A stretch of DNA of 64,000 nt from Casuarius casuarius (taxonomy: Eukaryota; Chordata; Aves; Casuariiformes; Casuariidae): positions 2,392,199 to 2,456,198 of the forward strand of contig PTFA01000111.1 of assembly GCA_003342895.1 (NCBI GenBank). The letters are read 5' to 3'. The notes under the pieces are model-generated. The model was not told the DNA's origin and searched no databases. It saw only the letters and a program-made list of their open reading frames with translations. The translations under genes and the position numbers were made by a program. Positions 12,001 to 24,602 of the stretch are shown here, in pieces; positions within the stretch are counted from its first letter, which is position 1, and the number at the start of each line of letters is the position of its first letter.

Positions 12001-15000
12001 TACTTCATTTAATAAACCAAGTAGCTTAGAGATGCTGCCAATATACATTAAGCAAGAAGTAGCTACCTGGACTGGTCACTACCATGAAAAATTAGTCTTG
12101 CACATCACTTGCTTGTGTTGAAAGTAACACAATCCTTCCGCCATTTATTGACAAAAAGAATTAACATCTCAAGTTAGCGATTTGTAAGTTAACAGCAGCT
12201 GTGCAATCTTCACAACTGTACTCTAACCAAGATTTCCAGAAGTCTAAAGTTAGTTCACTAAATCTATACACTTATTTAAGTATTCTGATCTGTAAAAGCA
12301 CTTGAACAATCTCAACATTTCATTCAAACCCACAGAATTTCATGGGTGTTAAAGGGTAAGATTCAGCCCATTCAGATATGACTTAGTTTTCCTTGCATTC
12401 CCTGCAGCATATACAGATTTCCTTTTTTCCACACTGTACATTGGAAATATTTGCATGACCTTAACCCCAAGGGTGCTAGTACATGCCATTCTAATAATGT
12501 TCTTCACCCCAGTAATATTATAAAGCTTTTCTATATGGCCACAGTGATCTTGTTGCTTGCTTGCATCTTGACAGCATATTAATACCATCTTACCCTTCAT
12601 TTGTATGGATCTACCAGCTGTAATAAATCAACTCAGACATTCTAGAATATAATGAAGCACATTAAAAAAAATATGGAAAAACTTTTTGTCTTCTTTTGCC
12701 AAGTTTTGGTCAATAGGATTGATACAAAAAAAAGTAATGTTGCTGCAGGGAGTTCTCAAGGCTAAAACACCCTCTTTCACATTCATTAAGGTTCCACGTT
12801 CTTTTTCCCTTTGCCTTCATAATAATTGTATCTATGTACCACAGAAACCCTTTTTGGAGTGTGTTTGCTCTCCCTGNTTGGATTCAAATGAAAAGCTGCC
12901 TTTCTCTGTGGGCTGATTTCTTTTTCCTGTCTAATCAGCAGCATGGCCTGAATCCTAATTACAGGTTAGGGACTTAATGAATAAACTTCAAGAATATTAA
13001 TTTAATGCTTGAAACACCAGCAAATAGACTGAATGTTTTATCTGGGGACAAGATTCATGAAGTCTCCTTTTAGTGGTATTAGAATGTAAAGTTTAAAATG
13101 AGGACATGGTGAAAAAACAACATTTAACCTTTAACAAGGGTAAGTTAGCAGAGACTTACAGAAATAAGGAGATGATAGATGAAAGGAAGAAAAAGGAAAG
13201 AAACAGAAATAAAAATGTTATTGTACAATGAGCAATCTAACACATTTTAAATGATTTTTACCTACAAACAGTAAAATCTCAACCATGAGAATGTGTATCT
13301 CAGATAATTTTTCAGGTGAATTCAGGGTGGATTGGAATTCACATATGTTGAACAGTCAACTTACACCTACATTCGTTGGTCATGTCGGTAGCTGAGGTAC
13401 TTATGAGCATCATTTTGCTCAGCACCTTGGAGAAAAGTTCTACCCCCCGTCAGCTTCTTCCNCAACACGAACTTTTCTACCCTGTCATTCAAGACCAAGT
13501 TTGCAGACATGGTACTTTTACACAAAAGATGATTAATTTACTGTCTTCCTTACTGATGTCTTTTTTTTTCTTTACCAGGTTTCCTAGTGCTTGAAATATT
13601 GAAACTTGAAATATTTTGATACAGTCTCCTTCTCCTTCTGTCTTTTTTTTCAGAGTGGGACAGAAGCATCATTCTGATGTTTTCATTTCTTTGTTCCCTT
13701 GAGGTATTTTAAAGGAGAAAGAGAAAGAGGAGAGGAAAGACCCTTGATTTTATGGTGATTGATAGAGGAAAAATGAGAGAGGCAATATGATACATCAGGA
13801 TGTGGCTACCATCAGCTTTAAAATGTGAACAGACACTGGAGGGATTGCCTGCTAGAACTGAGAAAGAACTTTTACATGTGCTTTTCATTAAGCCTCCTCC
13901 ACATATGGATTTATTTCTATCTTGGAGAACTTCCTGATTATGGTACAAAAGCCTCTCTTTTGCTGCAGGTAAAAAACCTGCAGGTAAAAAAGAAGCCACG
14001 AGGGGGAAGGTTGTTTTTAATTATTGCTAAAATAGGATGTGGGNTTTTTTATTATTATTTTTGAGGAAAAATTATCCTTTTGTTACATGTTTAGAAATAG
14101 GAAATTGTTTGTTTGAATTTAGTCAAGCCACAGAGACTTAGGAATGTCTAGGTGAAATACTTAAAGAAAAAAAATTAATGAATGCTTCCTCTGTACTGGA
14201 GGATAGGTAGGGAAGGAAATATATTTATGATTACAGAACTGAGGCCATTGACTAGTGGGAGTTAGCATAGACTCAAATTGTGGTTCTTCTCTAAAGAACA
14301 ACTTAAATTCCATGTGTTACATTTAATTAACTCTGTTCTTTTTTCGCTGTTGAAAAATAGGAAGGGGTTTTTTTATTGGCTTTATTTTAAACTTTCATTC
14401 TGTGAGCAAAAGGAAGAACATAATAAAACTCTTAAGATTGCATGTTGTTACCAAAAATCTGAAAATGTAAATTTCCCTGCAGCTATGTCCTTACAGTCTA
14501 CTGGGGAGTTTAACCCTTAACTGGACTGCCTCAAACCCACTGAGTCAGATTTCCATTCTAATTTTTCATAAATTTCTGTGTCCTCTCTCCAATCCAAATG
14601 CCCCATCACTTTGATACCATAAAAGCCCTCAAAGTGTATTGCTAATATCACACAAAAGATGTCTGTAGCTTGCATCATATTGATTTGCCTTTCACCCTCC
14701 AACAAAAACAGGCAACTCCTTCCAAGAGACGCTGAAGACAGCACTCATCTTGAGTCCAGAGCAAGCTCTATATAACTAACTGCAGGTGACAGTAAGATGC
14801 TTTAAACACAGCCACAGCACAATCTATTTTAGCTATATCCATCTTCATTTAAACAGTCCCACTGTCTTGAGCACTTCTGTATATTTGCTTCTTTCTGGTG
14901 AAGCTGAATTTATTCTCCTTGTTAAAAGTTTTTTTTCATATTTTGCTTCTCTCAGTACAGTTCTTTGTTTCTGTATCCTCATTGGGAAATAATATCCATG

Positions 15001-15760
15001 CTCTAAAGTCAATGGACCCTCCAAAATTGTTTCTTATTGCACAAAATTGAAAACTTTTTATTGCAATTGATTGAAATTGAAACACTTTATTCATGGTTAT
15101 CTAAGTTAGGACACTGAAAATATAGCTTGAGTTAATAAATAGCTAATTCAGTCCTTTTCAAAAGTGTTATGACTTCAAGCATCCATAGAATCTTATACAA
15201 AACAGCTGTTGAAAAGACTAACCATAAAACTATCAGTGTTTACAAGATTTTATTATATAAACCTAATGGCTCCCATGGTTTTAATGCTCTGCAGAATAGA
15301 GTCTTTCCTATTGCTTATGAACACAAGGCACATCTCCCTGAAGGGACTTTTCTTCCTACAAGCTATCAATGCAATCAAAACTAGTGATGCATTTTATTAC
15401 ATTACTGCTTCTTGAAGAAACACATTTTTATTGTAATATTTCATAAAGATCTCCTGCTGGCAATGTAAAAAGTAACTATCTAATAAGACTTAGCAGTATG
15501 CTCTTGCAAACCTGATTAAAAAAATGTATAGTAGGATAGCGAATATAGTTTTTACATTCAAATTTACCACTTAAGAATGATGTCTCAGGGCAGAATTACT
15601 GCATACAACTTCTTCCATCCTGTTTTTACNTGGCGCATCTCTTTCTTTTTCACCAGAAAAAAAGGTGTATGGGGTACTTGCTGAAAAGTGCAAAAGAGCA
15701 TGAAAGTCCTGCATGGTCTAAAATAAGCTTGGTATGTCTGGTGTACTGGATATATATACA

Positions 15761-15794
15761 ACATATATATTTATATCACATATATATTTGTATC
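15761..15794 (+). repeat. 17-bp AT-rich tandem duplication
   Basis: Two adjacent 17-bp units (ACATATATATTTATATC, then the same with one A to G change) follow a (TA)n stretch. It is a small AT-rich minisatellite. Confidence 0.85.
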
Positions 15795-16391
15795 ACCATA
15801 TTACTTCAACAATGCATCTTACAGAAGAAGCAAACTGGGTGAAAGTGATAAAACTTTCTAAAACATAGAAGTTTATCTCTATTGTTAGGAATAAAAACAA
15901 TGGTGAGTATTCAGGAAGGTTAATCTTAGCCTATTGAGGTTAATCCCCCTATTCTGTTGAGCATCAATAGAAAGAAAGAAAAGACTCCTTTAGAAGACAA
16001 TTTAGAACAAGAAACTGAGAGTCTCTGATGCTAGGCATAATTTAGCAAATAGCACTGCTGTTTGCTCTTGTAAATAAGAGTGGATTTGTAGAGCAAAACA
16101 ATTTGTGTTGAGGACCTGATATTTATGCTATATGCATTTATAGGATTTTTATTTCACAACATCTTTAGTTTGGTCTTGTAGGTTGAATGCCTATTAGTGG
16201 TTGGACAGCATGAGGTACAATTCTGGCATTCATCTTTCAATTTAGTTTAATCAGAAAGGTGTGCGGTTTGCGTGCTTTAAGAGTGCTCTGCAATGTATAC
16301 CAAAATGTTACAAGGAGGGATTATCAGGATATTCCCTTTGAAAGCAAACTCCTAATTCTCACTAAAACATCAATGTGGATGCACTTTGAAC

Positions 16392-16415
16392 TTCTCAAAA
16401 GTGAACTTTTGAGAA
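16392..16415 (+). repeat. 24-bp near-perfect palindrome
   Basis: The arms TTCTCAAAAGT and ACTTTTGAGAA are exact reverse complements, 11 bp each, separated by only GA. This could form a short cruciform or be a dimeric protein-binding site. It is too short and uncapped to call a terminator or a mobile element end. Confidence 0.85.
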
Positions 16416-16579
16416 ATGATTGGTTAGATAGCTAAGTAAATAGTTTGATAGCATTACATGTAGTGGGAATAAGTGGCCTATAAAATACAAAGCACAATGG
16501 TTTAGGGAAAAAAAATTTCTACTGTAACTTAAAAAATTTTTGTCAAGGGAAGAGCATTTTTCCAGCATAATACTCTGGA

Positions 16580-16780
16580 ATCTGTTCTTAAATATTGCCT
16601 TCTAGTTGGCTCTAGGCACTAACATCCCCAGCTGTCCTCCTTTATGATAATTGGGCAATTAGCCTTTGTCTCTTAAACTAATTGCTAATTAGTCTAAGTC
16701 ATCGTACCTGGCTGTTTCTCAAAGAACACAGACAACTAAAGGCAAAGAAAATAGGAAAATATACCCTTCCATGCATATCA
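16580..16780. promoter_or_regulatory. Candidate conserved enhancer with clustered homeodomain sites
   Basis: Four TAATT/ATTA-type homeodomain cores fall within 44 bp: TAATTG at 16648, CAATTA at 16656, TAATTG at 16679 and TAATTA at 16686, the last inside the palindrome CTAATTAG. GCAATTAG (16655-16662) and CTAATTGC (16678-16685) form an inverted pair. The surrounding sequence is complex, low in simple repeats and free of recognisable transposon, as conserved vertebrate enhancers often are. Conservation itself cannot be seen from one sequence, so this is an inference from motif content. Confidence 0.35.
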
Positions 16781-18185
16781 AATATATCCNTACCATTTGC
16801 AGGCTACCTTCTCATGACCACTTGCAGTGAAGGCATGGGCCTGAGTATTTGACCAGATGGGTTTACTGGGGAGTTAACAACAATTACCTGATCAGATGTA
16901 ACTTTCCACCATTTGCAAATAGTACTAGCTTCTCATTGTGCTCTGAGTTGTGGAGGTGGGAATAGTTAATAGTTAGAGGGGTCTCGTGGGAATTCCTGTG
17001 AGCTGGCGGTAGTGGAGCAATGTTACAGTATTAGAATATCAGTCCAACAACAGGGAATGAATGAGGGAAAAAAAAGCAGAAGTTATTTTTCTTCATCTGT
17101 ATGTGTCCTGAGTCCCGTATAGCCGCTATTGTTGCTGGAAAAAGTTTATCTTCCTCCTCTTTTTCTCCTCTTCTCCTCACCTCACCATGGAAATATTTTG
17201 GGGATCACTTTTTTATATACTGAGGAAAAAAGCAAAACAGAGTCTGTCAGAAGAGCATGTCCTACCTGAAAATTTCTAACTTTTTTTCCCCCCTCTTGAT
17301 TTTTCAGTCCCAGCAATAACTTGGCAGAAGAAACTAAGCATAGATACGTTTTTTACTTTGCACCATTTACTTTTGAAATATGTAAATATAGCTCACCAGT
17401 ATAAATAGTATTTTGGAAAGTCACAATAAAACTTAGTATTACAGAGATGGGAATGTGTACACTGGCTACAGCAGGTAAGATGAAATAAAATTAGGTTAGC
17501 TAACCTTTGTTGTTGCTTTAGGAAAGACAGAGCTTTTTTTTTGTGCAAGCATTTTTCTTCCCACATTGACTATATGGAGCTTTTATTGTATATGGGCCTG
17601 CATTCCCCATGTGCCATGGAAAAGTCAGTCAAAATATCTAAAGCTTTCTGAGCCAAGAGTTTTTTATTTGTCTTTTTTTTCTTCTTCTAATGCCGCACTT
17701 TAGATCTTCAAAATGCTTCACTATACAATGGCAGTTCAATAACATCATAACCCCTGTAGAGTAAAACAGGTTGCATGCTTCAACAAGTAGGACCGAAGGG
17801 AAGAGTTCTCCTGGAGAGTTACTATGGAATTCACCAAGTGGCTAAAGACAGAGTTCAGTAACCCTCATGCTCCTCAAGGAATGCATTTCAGAAAGTGATG
17901 AGCTTTTCTGTAGATTTGATAGACTGCCGAGGTGGGAGTGGAGAGAAGGGGTCAACTTTTCTAATGCTCTTCATGCTATTCTGCCACTGAGATTGCATTC
18001 AATTACTCGTTTTTCTCGTAGTTAGCCAGTGGGCTGAAACATGGGTGAGGTCATGTTTTGAAATAGTATACGGATCAATGCTTGCCATTTAGAACCTGGG
18101 CAAATTGGGTTAAAAGATGCTACAAAGTGTGTCTAAGGAAAATGGAGCCAGAGACAGTGTTTTTGTTCTTTTTCGTCTAACATTA

Positions 18186-18216
18186 GTTTTTTGTTTTTTG
18201 TTTTTTGTTTTTTTTG
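18186..18216 (+). repeat. (TTTTTTG)n simple repeat
   Basis: About four units of a T-rich heptamer (TTTTTTG, slightly irregular), typical of slippage-prone A/T-rich non-coding DNA. Confidence 0.85.
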
Positions 18217-20817
18217 TAGTGATGCAGTGCAAGTGGAACTGTAGAATAAAGTTTAATACCTCTGTTTATCATAGATACAATTAGTAACTTGGTAATGGAG
18301 CTGTGCAATTTATAATAACTGAACTTCTTTCAGTTGACATAGTAGACTGCAGGTAACCTTTCTTTTCTATCATGTTAGTTCAATTTAGCATTTGTTTAAT
18401 CAAAAGAGCTGCTCAAATCTGAGTTGCCAGTTTGGACCTTCACCAAATTGCCGTGTTAATCTGTCCAGTGGGATCAGTATGTGCTATGATCATAGATCTT
18501 TAGGAATAGAGCCAGGTTTCATGTCAGTGTGCATACTCTGTGGGTACAGATCCTCTGCTGAGCTTTGCTTCCTGAGTGCTTGGATGTTGCAATTGAGTTT
18601 TCTGGTTCCACAAGTCTTGAAGCCATACCTGGAGGTGTCTCCCACACCTCTGCTTGTGTTTCATTGTCATTGCAATGAATTCTGAAGAGATGATCTCTCT
18701 CACCAGATACACAGATTAAAACAAAACTAAACACTGCACACCTTTCTTTTCCTCTGTTTTGATCCTATTTCTAGAGCACTCTTCTAAGAGCTAGAGTGAG
18801 GTTCTCTGGCCTAATCAGGCTTTTATATTAATCTCATGGGGTCCTGAAATCCTGGAGACTTTCTGGTTCAGGTCACCTCTTTGATTTTCTTTGNATTTGC
18901 TTCTACACCAATGGATATTGTCTTCTCCTTCCCTTCCAAAGAAATATATGGTCCTTTCTTTCTTTTTCCAGGCCCAAACTTTGTCATATTGGCTTCCATA
19001 ACTAACATGATTCTCCCCTACCCTGGATTTTTTTTCTTTCTGTATGTGATAATTTCCATTATTTGAAACCTACTTAGGGGAGAGAATTAAAAAATCTCAT
19101 TTTCTAGAATTTCAGTTCTACCAAAATTCCAGCCTTCTTTCACATAAATTTAGTCTGTAGTCTAGGTGAGAAATGACAAGGTCCCCATCAGAAATGTTCA
19201 CTTCCTAATTCAGGTGGCAACATTAAAAAAAGAAAAATCGCTTAATATTTATTCTATAACATTAAGTAAATATAAGTAAATGGATAGCTTTTATGCAGGC
19301 ATAGACAAGAGAGCTGATTTCCTGTGTACAGAATGGTATAACCTGGTGTCCAGTTTCTGATAATGACTTTAAATGTCTTTTCTTCTACCATCACTGAGTC
19401 CTTGGGGAGTACATGAACAGACTGATCTTTTCCCACTTAAAATTTCCCACAGGTGGTTCTTTAGATACTTCCTGAGCCAAAGATTGTTCAAATTGCTTGC
19501 TTAATAGCTACACACCTGCTAATTTGCTTAATCCTCTTTTGAAGCTGTTTTGGTCCCCACAGAATCCTATGGCAAGAAAGTCCACAAGTAAATTATGAGT
19601 TGTATGAAAAAGTACTTCCTTGTGTTTGTATTGAATCATCTACCTGATAATTGTGCTGTGCACTACCAAGTTATTTGCATGTAAATAATTATTTACTAAC
19701 TGTATCTGCTGTGTTTTTCAAGACGCTTTAATCTTCCTCCTGTTTTCCATGCTGAAAAGGGCTCTACATTTCTCACAGAAGCCGTGCTTCTGATCAGCAT
19801 ATTGCCCTCTTCTGCTCCTTTTCACATTTTGCTGCATCTTCTTAAAGACCCCATAAAACGTCGAAGGAAAAGGCATACCATGCATTTATAAAGGATCACC
19901 ATGATATTTTCTATTTCTCTATTCCTTTTGTAATAACTCCTCCTAACTCACTTGCCCTTTGGACTGCCGCAGAACACTAAGCTGATGTTTTCAGAGATCT
20001 GACAACAATATAATAACCGAGAACATGTCGCTATATAGATCTGCTTCAAACACATTCGTTCAAGTATGCTTCGTAACCCTGAATTCCGTCTGCTCATTTT
20101 GCTACTCAATATGAGATTCTTCTGCAACTCTTCAGTCAGGTTTAGATTTGACTATCCTAAATGATATTGTATCTTTTGTAAGATTTTTCCCCATTCCATT
20201 CACTAGCTCCTCCAGATCATTTATCAAGATATTGAGCAATGCAGGCTCTTATACAGATCCCCCAAACCCTCATATGTAGTATGTAGCACAGTGTTGCATT
20301 CTCTTTGTTTCCCTTATGACAAGAGAGCTACATTTTGTGATGAAAATCTGTTATAGAAAAGCTTGCTTATTATTCACGGAAAGCCTTCTCATTTACTGCT
20401 GTAATGTAACGTGGTAATGTATTCAGATATGCTGTTAGTTACCGCTACAGCCTATGAAAGTGTCCAAGGAAGCAAGATTATTAAAATTATACAGAAGTGT
20501 ATTTCAGTGTTATATTCTGTGAATATTATGCATACCATGTGATTATTGTATACCTTTGATAAGATTCTCTATTACTATAAATAAATATAAAAATTCTGTC
20601 TTGATTTACCACAAATGAAAATCTGGCTGTATATCTGTCCAAAACGAGCTCAGTTCTTGTGCTGTTTTCATCTGTTTAATTTCAGTGACTCAACTCAAAT
20701 TCAATTATTCCCAAGTCAAGCTTCTGGAAGCAAAATACAAAGCAGTGCATGTGTTGATGCAACTGGCCATATAATAGTTCATCTCTAAAAGGTGCCACCA
20801 AAACATGGGCTAACTGT

Positions 20818-20863
20818 TTATATTTATTTATGCATCTGCAATATATTTATTTATGCATCTGCA
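20818..20863 (+). repeat. 23-bp tandem duplication
   Basis: Two head-to-tail 23-bp units differ by a single base (20818-20840 and 20841-20863). Each ends in TTATGCATCTGCA. A third copy is not present. Confidence 0.85.
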
Positions 20864-20906
20864 GTGTTTGCTTCATGATCTTCTTGGTAAATTTCTCAGT
20901 AGATTT

Positions 20907-20958
20907 TTGGTTTTTGTTGTTCTTGGGGTTTTTTTTGTTTTGTTTTGTTCTGTTTTTT
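20907..20958 (+). repeat. T/G-rich simple repeat
   Basis: Low-complexity stretch dominated by T4G-type units (TTTTG), with a few C interruptions. No coding or regulatory meaning is evident. Confidence 0.8.
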
Positions 20959-22319
20959 CCAAATCAGTGGCAGAATGATGAAAATCCAGAACTGTTTCAG
21001 CCAATCAAATTAGAATAACTCTTAGAATTAACATTTTTTGTCCCTGGAACATTTAGTAAATGCAAAAGTCCGTATTTTGGATACTATCACATTAACAAGT
21101 GAGGTGGATATATATTACTTCCTCCAGTTTTGTAAAAGCTGTCAACATACTCAGGATATTCNGTACCCAGAATTAAAATGCTTCACTTTTAGAAAATTTT
21201 GAAGCAAAATATCTCAGCCACTCTGAAGTTTTTCTCCTTTTTATTTGTTTGAAACAAGTCATTAAGTTCAACCAATATTCATAAATGTCTGAATTTAAAA
21301 CTGCTTTCTAGGCTAATAAGTTGTTTAATTACCTAAATTGTCCCAATACCAATTTCAGAGTCAGGATACTCAGTGGAGAGATGTATTTCCTTGATTATTT
21401 ATGTAGAAAAGTGATGTTTTCAAAAGACAAAATTGCACAGAATGAGTTATGCAGATTGCCTTCATTTCATCTATCAAACTGGTGAATGTCAGGATTCGCT
21501 TCACTGAAACCAGTGGATTTAGATTACGTGCTATAATATCTTGATAAATGAAAAAAAGATTGAAATCTTCCATTTTATATTGCTTCAAATTTAGCTTCAG
21601 GTTAAAGTATTGCAACTCCATTAGTCATAATGGGATTGCACAAGAGTTATTCATAGCAGAAATTTATCCAGCATATCAACGGTCCATTAAGGATAAATGT
21701 TTTTAGAATGCTGAAATCTTTGTACAGTCTTCCCAGTAGAAACAAAATAATCTGATGTGATGCTATTTCCCTCTTTTAAAGCTAAATCTTAATCATCATC
21801 TACAATTACAGCAGCACATCGTACCCTTGCAAACTTGAATCCATTTACCTCATGGCAATGAAGCACCAGTCTGTTCCAGTAAGTGTATTTCTGCTAGCAT
21901 GCCAGACTAAAACGTGTGTCTGTGACTTTTTTAGAAGAAAGCAAAAGTGTGTAATTCATAATTTTCCCTTTTTCAGAAGGAAGATGAGTAACTTTCTACT
22001 GTTTACTGGCTGGAGCATTGGTCTCAGAGCCTTAATGCTTTCTAATAAAAAGTAACTTCAGCAGCTTCAGACGTGCTTTCTAAGAAGCTTTAGGGCTTCC
22101 ATCACTCAGAAGAAAAGGTGAGTGGAGACCATCTGGAAAACTGAAAGACTGGTCTCTTAAAATAATGTATCAGTCAAAATTTGTTTTGTGCTCCCTTCCC
22201 TTCCTTTTGCTCTTATTTTGTTTTTGTTATCATCCTTTTGTTAGTACAGAGCAAAATGTGGTCTTTCCTTTAGGGCACTTTGATTACAAGAGAAACTAAG
22301 CATGGAAAGGACTGTTACA

Positions 22320-22545
22320 ATCTAATAAAATTCTTGTTAAGCTGAGGGGCCATTTATATCATAAGCCATTATCTCTCGGCATATGAACTTTCTCATCCTG
22401 AAGCCACCTCTTGGCAGCAATGTTTATTATTAAGACTATCAAGATTGATACTAAAAGTCATAGTTCCTGATTTCTGGTATTGGCATTTTGGACTATTATT
22501 AGCAATATAACAGTGAAATTACCTGAAATGCTGGGGGCCTGTAGG
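22320..22545. promoter_or_regulatory. Candidate conserved non-coding element
   Basis: A run of complex, mixed-composition sequence with no repeat signature. It contains ATTA cores, TCAAGATTGATAC and TTAGCAATATAAC, and it is bounded by more AT-simple DNA. It resembles conserved non-coding elements of vertebrate gene deserts in texture only. There is no open frame. Support is weak without an alignment. Confidence 0.2.
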
Positions 22546-24159
22546 TATATATTAGTACCAATATTTCAAATGGAGAAGAAAACAAGTAATATAAAAATGA
22601 AAGAGAAAGAAAAATGACATACTGAACAAAAAAAAAGATATTTACTGGCTAAGAAACAGATATCATGTAATAAAAAATACAAAGATAATAGTTGTTCTAA
22701 TCTGAAAAGCTAAATGAGATGAAAGGATTAGAACTGCACAGTTTTTGTAGTACAAAATTGATGAAAATCTCAGTAAAATGCAATGTTGAATCTTAAAGGA
22801 AACTAAAATGACTAAAATCCTATTTTTTCCTCTCAGGTTTTTATCACAAAAAGCAAATCATACTGCATCATGCAGCGAATATTTTCTCTGCTCTTCATTT
22901 CAAGACTGGTTTATATAATTGTTCTCAGTTCAGGTTGTAAAAGATGTTTATCAGTTGTCCTTTGGACAACAAGGATCAGGTTGAGAGACCTTGAAGAACT
23001 CTTGCTGTAGTTACTTGCTATTTCAAGGCCCACATAATTGATACACATTTAAAATTCCAATTACGTTTAATGGGAATTCTATACTTGTAATAGGTTGGTC
23101 TGGTAATATTCTTAATGTGACTAAGGGTATCTTACATGGACATGGTTTATATAAACCTTGTTTTAAGTTTGATATTGCTCTTATCAAATTTATACCATTC
23201 AGAGTAANATTATTTATTCTGGGTTTCTACACTCCAGCTAAAATCAGCAGAAGACTTTAAATGAAATCTCAGGTGTTCAGAAAAGGATTAGAGAGCAACA
23301 TAATTTTTTGTCCATATTAATTAAAACAGCAAACTGTTGATGACCTTTTGAAAGTAGTTTTCTATCATTTGTTTTGGTCTTTAAATATGTCAGACAGGTG
23401 TTTTACACCAGACATGTTTTTGCCTAAATTTGACTGTTGTAATTCTTAAAAAAAAAGAAAAAAGTATTTGCACATGCTAGACAGACTTACCAGTCTGCAG
23501 CTACAATCTGTATTTCATTGTGATAGCTGATAATATAAGGAAATGGATAGCTGTATTTAGCTGTTGGTGAAATAAGATTTTTGGAGTGAACAAATATCTT
23601 TCAGTCTCCATTAATTTTTTTATTTTATTTACATTTGGAGATGTCCAGGATAATAAAGATTGCTCAGACAGGTCATTCTCAAGCACTCAGCTTTCCTTCT
23701 ATTTCACTGCTGTGGCAAACGCATTCGCTGTGAGGGACAGCCACATGAGGATACTGTCTGGATTTAAGCACAATGTGATACAGTACCAGATTTTATCTCC
23801 CAAGTTGTTTATTATTCTTGGGGAAAACACACTTGTTTATCATAAAAGTAGCTGTTCTGTTCACATCCTTTATTTATCTTTGACAGANACTTCTACCCAA
23901 GCCAGGCTTTAACTCTTTCACTGACCCAGTGACTGCATAGATTTTGGAAAAAAATATTGTGAAAAACACAGACCACAATGAACACTCTTAGTATGATATT
24001 TTCCTACATGCCCTCCTGACCAATCATGTTACATTCTGCTTTTATTAAAAAAAAAGTAGTAGGGCTTAAGACAGAGTTCTGCTAAAATGTATTTTTGCTT
24101 AGAGATTTGTAGTTTCTGTGCTTCATGATTCACTACAATGTTTCTTCAACCCTAAAAAT

Positions 24160-24310
24160 ATTCCATGTCTACTTCTAGAAATACATATTGGTGAAATAGG
24201 ACATGTGAAGCGACATCTGAGGCCTCGGTACTTACAGAATACCAGAGCCGAAGATGAAGGCGGCTTTTCCTTGACAATAATGCTGGACTGCTGCAAGGTG
24301 TAAGACCTGA
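24160..24310 (+). other. CpG-bearing short open segment, possible exon or decayed repeat
   Basis: A pyrimidine/AG junction (CTACTTCTAG, ending at 24178) is followed by about 120 bases that stay open in one plus frame to a stop at 24301-24303. The segment holds several CpGs (GAAGCGAC, CCTCGG, GCCGAAG, AGGCGGC) in otherwise CpG-poor surroundings. The encoded stretch (with EIGHVKRHLRPRYLQNTRAE) is not a protein I recognise. It could be a non-coding RNA exon, an unidentified old repeat, or chance. Confidence 0.2.
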
Positions 24311-24379
24311 AAAGGAGGCTGTCTTCTGTTATTGCCTCACATGCAAGAGTCAGAGAGCTTGTTCTTACATATTAAAAGT

Positions 24380-24602
24380 CAGAGTAAGACAGCCAGGGGG
24401 AAGAGTGAGAAGAGAGATTTCATTAAGATTTGAACTCAGGATAGAGGAGGAAGTGAGGGAAATGAGACAGAAGAGCAACAGAAAGGGAGAAGGAGGGAGG
24501 AGGGCAGAGGAAAAATGGAAGTGGAATTTGCAATGAGAAGAGGACTGAAAACAAGTGAGAGGTGGGAGGGACATGACCCGAGGAAAGATCCAAATGAGAA
24601 AT
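24380..24602 (+). repeat. 220-bp purine-rich tract
   Basis: The plus strand is strongly biased to A and G over about 220 bases (units such as GGGAGAAGGAGGGAGGAGGG around 24485-24505), with few pyrimidines. Minus-strand open frames here encode only Ser/Leu/Pro/Phe-rich low-complexity peptides and are products of this bias. Such tracts can form triplex DNA. Confidence 0.8.

Larger units (their letters stand above)
4656..16570. other. AT-rich non-coding stretch without recognised genes
   Basis: About 12 kb with no supported gene, RNA or interspersed repeat. It contains a pure pyrimidine tract near 6.05 kb, a 15-bp tandem duplication near 9.04 kb, an AT-rich 17-bp repeat near 15.77 kb and a 24-bp palindrome near 16.4 kb, each listed separately. 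Open frames are all below about 100 codons and of biased composition. Isolated N bases occur every 1-3 kb. Confidence 0.6.
16781..22310. other. AT-rich non-coding stretch
   Basis: No gene or known interspersed repeat recognised. It holds T/G-rich simple repeats at 18.19 and 20.91 kb and a 23-bp tandem duplication at 20.82 kb. A pyrimidine-rich stretch near 17.14-17.18 kb is unremarkable. Confidence 0.55.

Noticed and set aside
17140..17180. Pyrimidine-rich stretch as a possible promoter element
   Set aside because: Simple CT-rich DNA without neighbouring CpG enrichment or a start-site pattern.
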